Assembly (NCBI RefSeq): GCF_900105585.1
Contig: NZ_FNRT01000002.1
Coordinates: 2,356,001 to 2,420,000 of the forward strand
From: Nocardioides exalbidus
GTDB taxonomy: Bacteria > Actinomycetota > Actinomycetes > Propionibacteriales > Nocardioidaceae
Direction of reading: 5' to 3'
DNA: 64,000 nucleotides
Below are positions 63,068-64,000 of the stretch, one piece after another. The notes beneath the pieces were generated by a model. The model saw only the letters and a program-made list of their open reading frames with translations, did no database searches and was not told the origin of the DNA. Every line of letters begins with the position of its first letter. The stretch's first letter is position 1. A program made the position numbers and the translations under genes.

Positions 63068-64000
63068 GCATCAAGGGCCGCATCTTCGGCACCGTCGTGG
63101 GGGCGGCGGGCCTCGCAGCCGCTGCCGGTGCCGTCGGCATCGCCCGGCAGAGCCGGATCATCGGCAAGCGCGACGCGGGCGAGAAGGTCGAGTTCGGATC
63201 GCTCCACAGCCCCGCCAGGGTCGTCGTCGCCGACGACTCCCTCGACCTCCACGTCGAGATCGACGAGCCGCAGGACTTCGGGGGCGTGGCTCCCGCCGAC
63301 GGCGACCTGACGATCGTCTTCGTCCACGGCTACTGCCTCAACCTCGACTGCTGGCACTTCCAGCGCGCCGCCTACCGCGGTGAGGTGCGCACGGTCTTCT
63401 TCGACCAGCGCAGCCACGGGCGCTCCGCGCGCTCCAGCGAGGAGCACAGCACCATCGAGCAGCTCGGCTCCGACCTGCGCCGCGTCATCGAGGACACCGT
63501 GCCCGGCAGGTGCGTCGTGGTCGGCCACTCCATGGGCGGGATGAGCGTCATCGCGCTCGCCCACGAGCACGCCGACCTCTTCGGCGACAAGGTCGTCGGC
63601 GCCGCCCTCGTCTCCACGACGGCGGGCGGCCTCGACCCCGGCCGGATCCTCTTCCCGGTGCTGCCGCTCGGCCTCGGCGGCAGGTTCATGGGGCGCGCGG
63701 TGCGCACCCTCACGATCGGCCACCGGGCCGTCGACATCGCCCGCTCGTGGGGCCGGGCGGTCGCGGACGTGATCACCGACCGCTACGCCTTCGGCACCGA
63801 CCCCGTCCCCGCTGCGATGGTCGAGTTCGTCTTCTCGATGCTCAACGCGACGCCCTTCGCCGTGGTCGCGGAGTTCTACCCGGCCTTCGCGACGCTCGAC
63901 AAGTTCGACCACCTCGAGGCGCTCGGCCGCGTGCCCACCTCGATCATCTGCGGCACCGAGGACAAGATCACCTCGGTCGGCCACAGCCGCAAGCTGCACA
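63064..64000 (+). CDS. Alpha/beta hydrolase, truncated by the window end
   Basis: At least 312 residues, starting at TTG 63064 that overlaps the alr stop as TTGA. An N-terminal hydrophobic segment (~9-27, GTVVGAAGLAAAAGAVGIA) may be a signal or anchor. The hydrolase core follows, with the oxyanion-loop VHGYCLN and the nucleophile elbow GHSMGG (S156). CGTEDKITSVGHS near the edge should hold the acid residue; the catalytic His would follow beyond the window. In related genomes this gene stands between alr and tsaE. Confidence 0.85.
   Translation, partial: MSIKGRIFGTVVGAAGLAAAAGAVGIARQSRIIGKRDAGEKVEFGSLHSPARVVVADDSLDLHVEIDEPQDFGGVAPADGDLTIVFVHGYCLNLDCWHFQRAAYRGEVRTVFFDQRSHGRSARSSEEHSTIEQLGSDLRRVIEDTVPGRCVVVGHSMGGMSVIALAHEHADLFGDKVVGAALVSTTAGGLDPGRILFPVLPLGLGGRFMGRAVRTLTIGHRAVDIARSWGRAVADVITDRYAFGTDPVPAAMVEFVFSMLNATPFAVVAEFYPAFATLDKFDHLEALGRVPTSIICGTEDKITSVGHSRKLH

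Overview
The window is high-GC actinobacterial chromosome. Ribosomal and housekeeping gene order, many GTG starts, short leaderless-looking 5' ends, SigE-type sigma factors, mycothiol-era accessory families and a class E-type sortase all point to the Propionibacteriales, most likely Nocardioides or a close relative. That placement is inferred from gene content; no 16S gene is present. I see no tRNA, rRNA, CRISPR array or prophage.

Layout. 1-3365: end of the spc ribosomal operon (rplO, a strong hairpin, secY-adk-map). 3405-4601: a yybP-ykoY-type manganese riboswitch and the TerC membrane protein it should control. 4605-18997: two divergent operons separated by 142 bp. The minus-strand operon encodes an FHA protein, a membrane Ser/Thr kinase and a secreted HNH nuclease, all with overlapping ends. 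The plus-strand operon encodes a 2090-residue anchored Ig/fibronectin protein, a MoxR ATPase, a DUF58 protein and a transglutaminase-fold membrane protein whose catalytic residues are lost. This block separates map from infA, which are often closer in related genomes. 18970-23201: infA-rpmJ-rpsM-rpsK-rpsD, then rpoA-rplQ, with hairpins after rpsD and rplQ. rplQ carries a five-copy heptad extension.

23219-27743: a ketopantoate reductase homologue, an ArsR/SRPBCC/DinB-type operon with two matched palindromic operators, a small secreted calcium-repeat protein, truA and an RsmC-like methyltransferase. 27750-28880: an intact IS481-family element with a GCTAGG target duplication. The duplication supplies the stop codon of both the transposase and the neighbouring phosphotransferase-like gene. 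28876-46323: accessory metabolism and envelope genes: sortase, P450, aldo/keto reductase, CoA-disulfide-reductase-like flavoprotein, a sigma factor with a membrane partner, an atypical Nramp-fold transporter, an ABC-F protein, a collagen-like secreted protein, a cupin, a three-gene acyl-CoA dehydrogenase operon, an HtrA protease, an acetyltransferase and a second sigma factor. 46459-51620: an XRE/NB-ARC/TPR regulator, citrate synthase and a D-amino-acid-oxidase-type flavoprotein.

51646-64000: a conserved envelope and translation block: rplM-rpsI-glmM, small genes, coaA divergent from glmS, then acpS, a bifunctional NAD(P)HX repair enzyme, alr and an alpha/beta hydrolase cut by the window edge. 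glmM and glmS (UDP-GlcNAc) and alr (D-Ala) feed peptidoglycan, while coaA and acpS feed CoA and acyl carrier protein. Between the convergent acetyltransferase gene and coaA lies a cassette: an AbiEi-like/DUF559 nuclease-fold gene bracketed by two 41-bp palindromic repeats (39/41 identical).

The most interesting items are the repeat-bracketed DUF559 cassette, the kinase/FHA/giant-protein/pseudo-transglutaminase block, the IS481 insertion exactly at a stop codon with its sequestered Shine-Dalgarno, the paired ArsR operators and the riboswitch upstream of terC. No intergenic stretch exceeds 300 bp; the longest is 239 bp, between rpmJ and rpsM.
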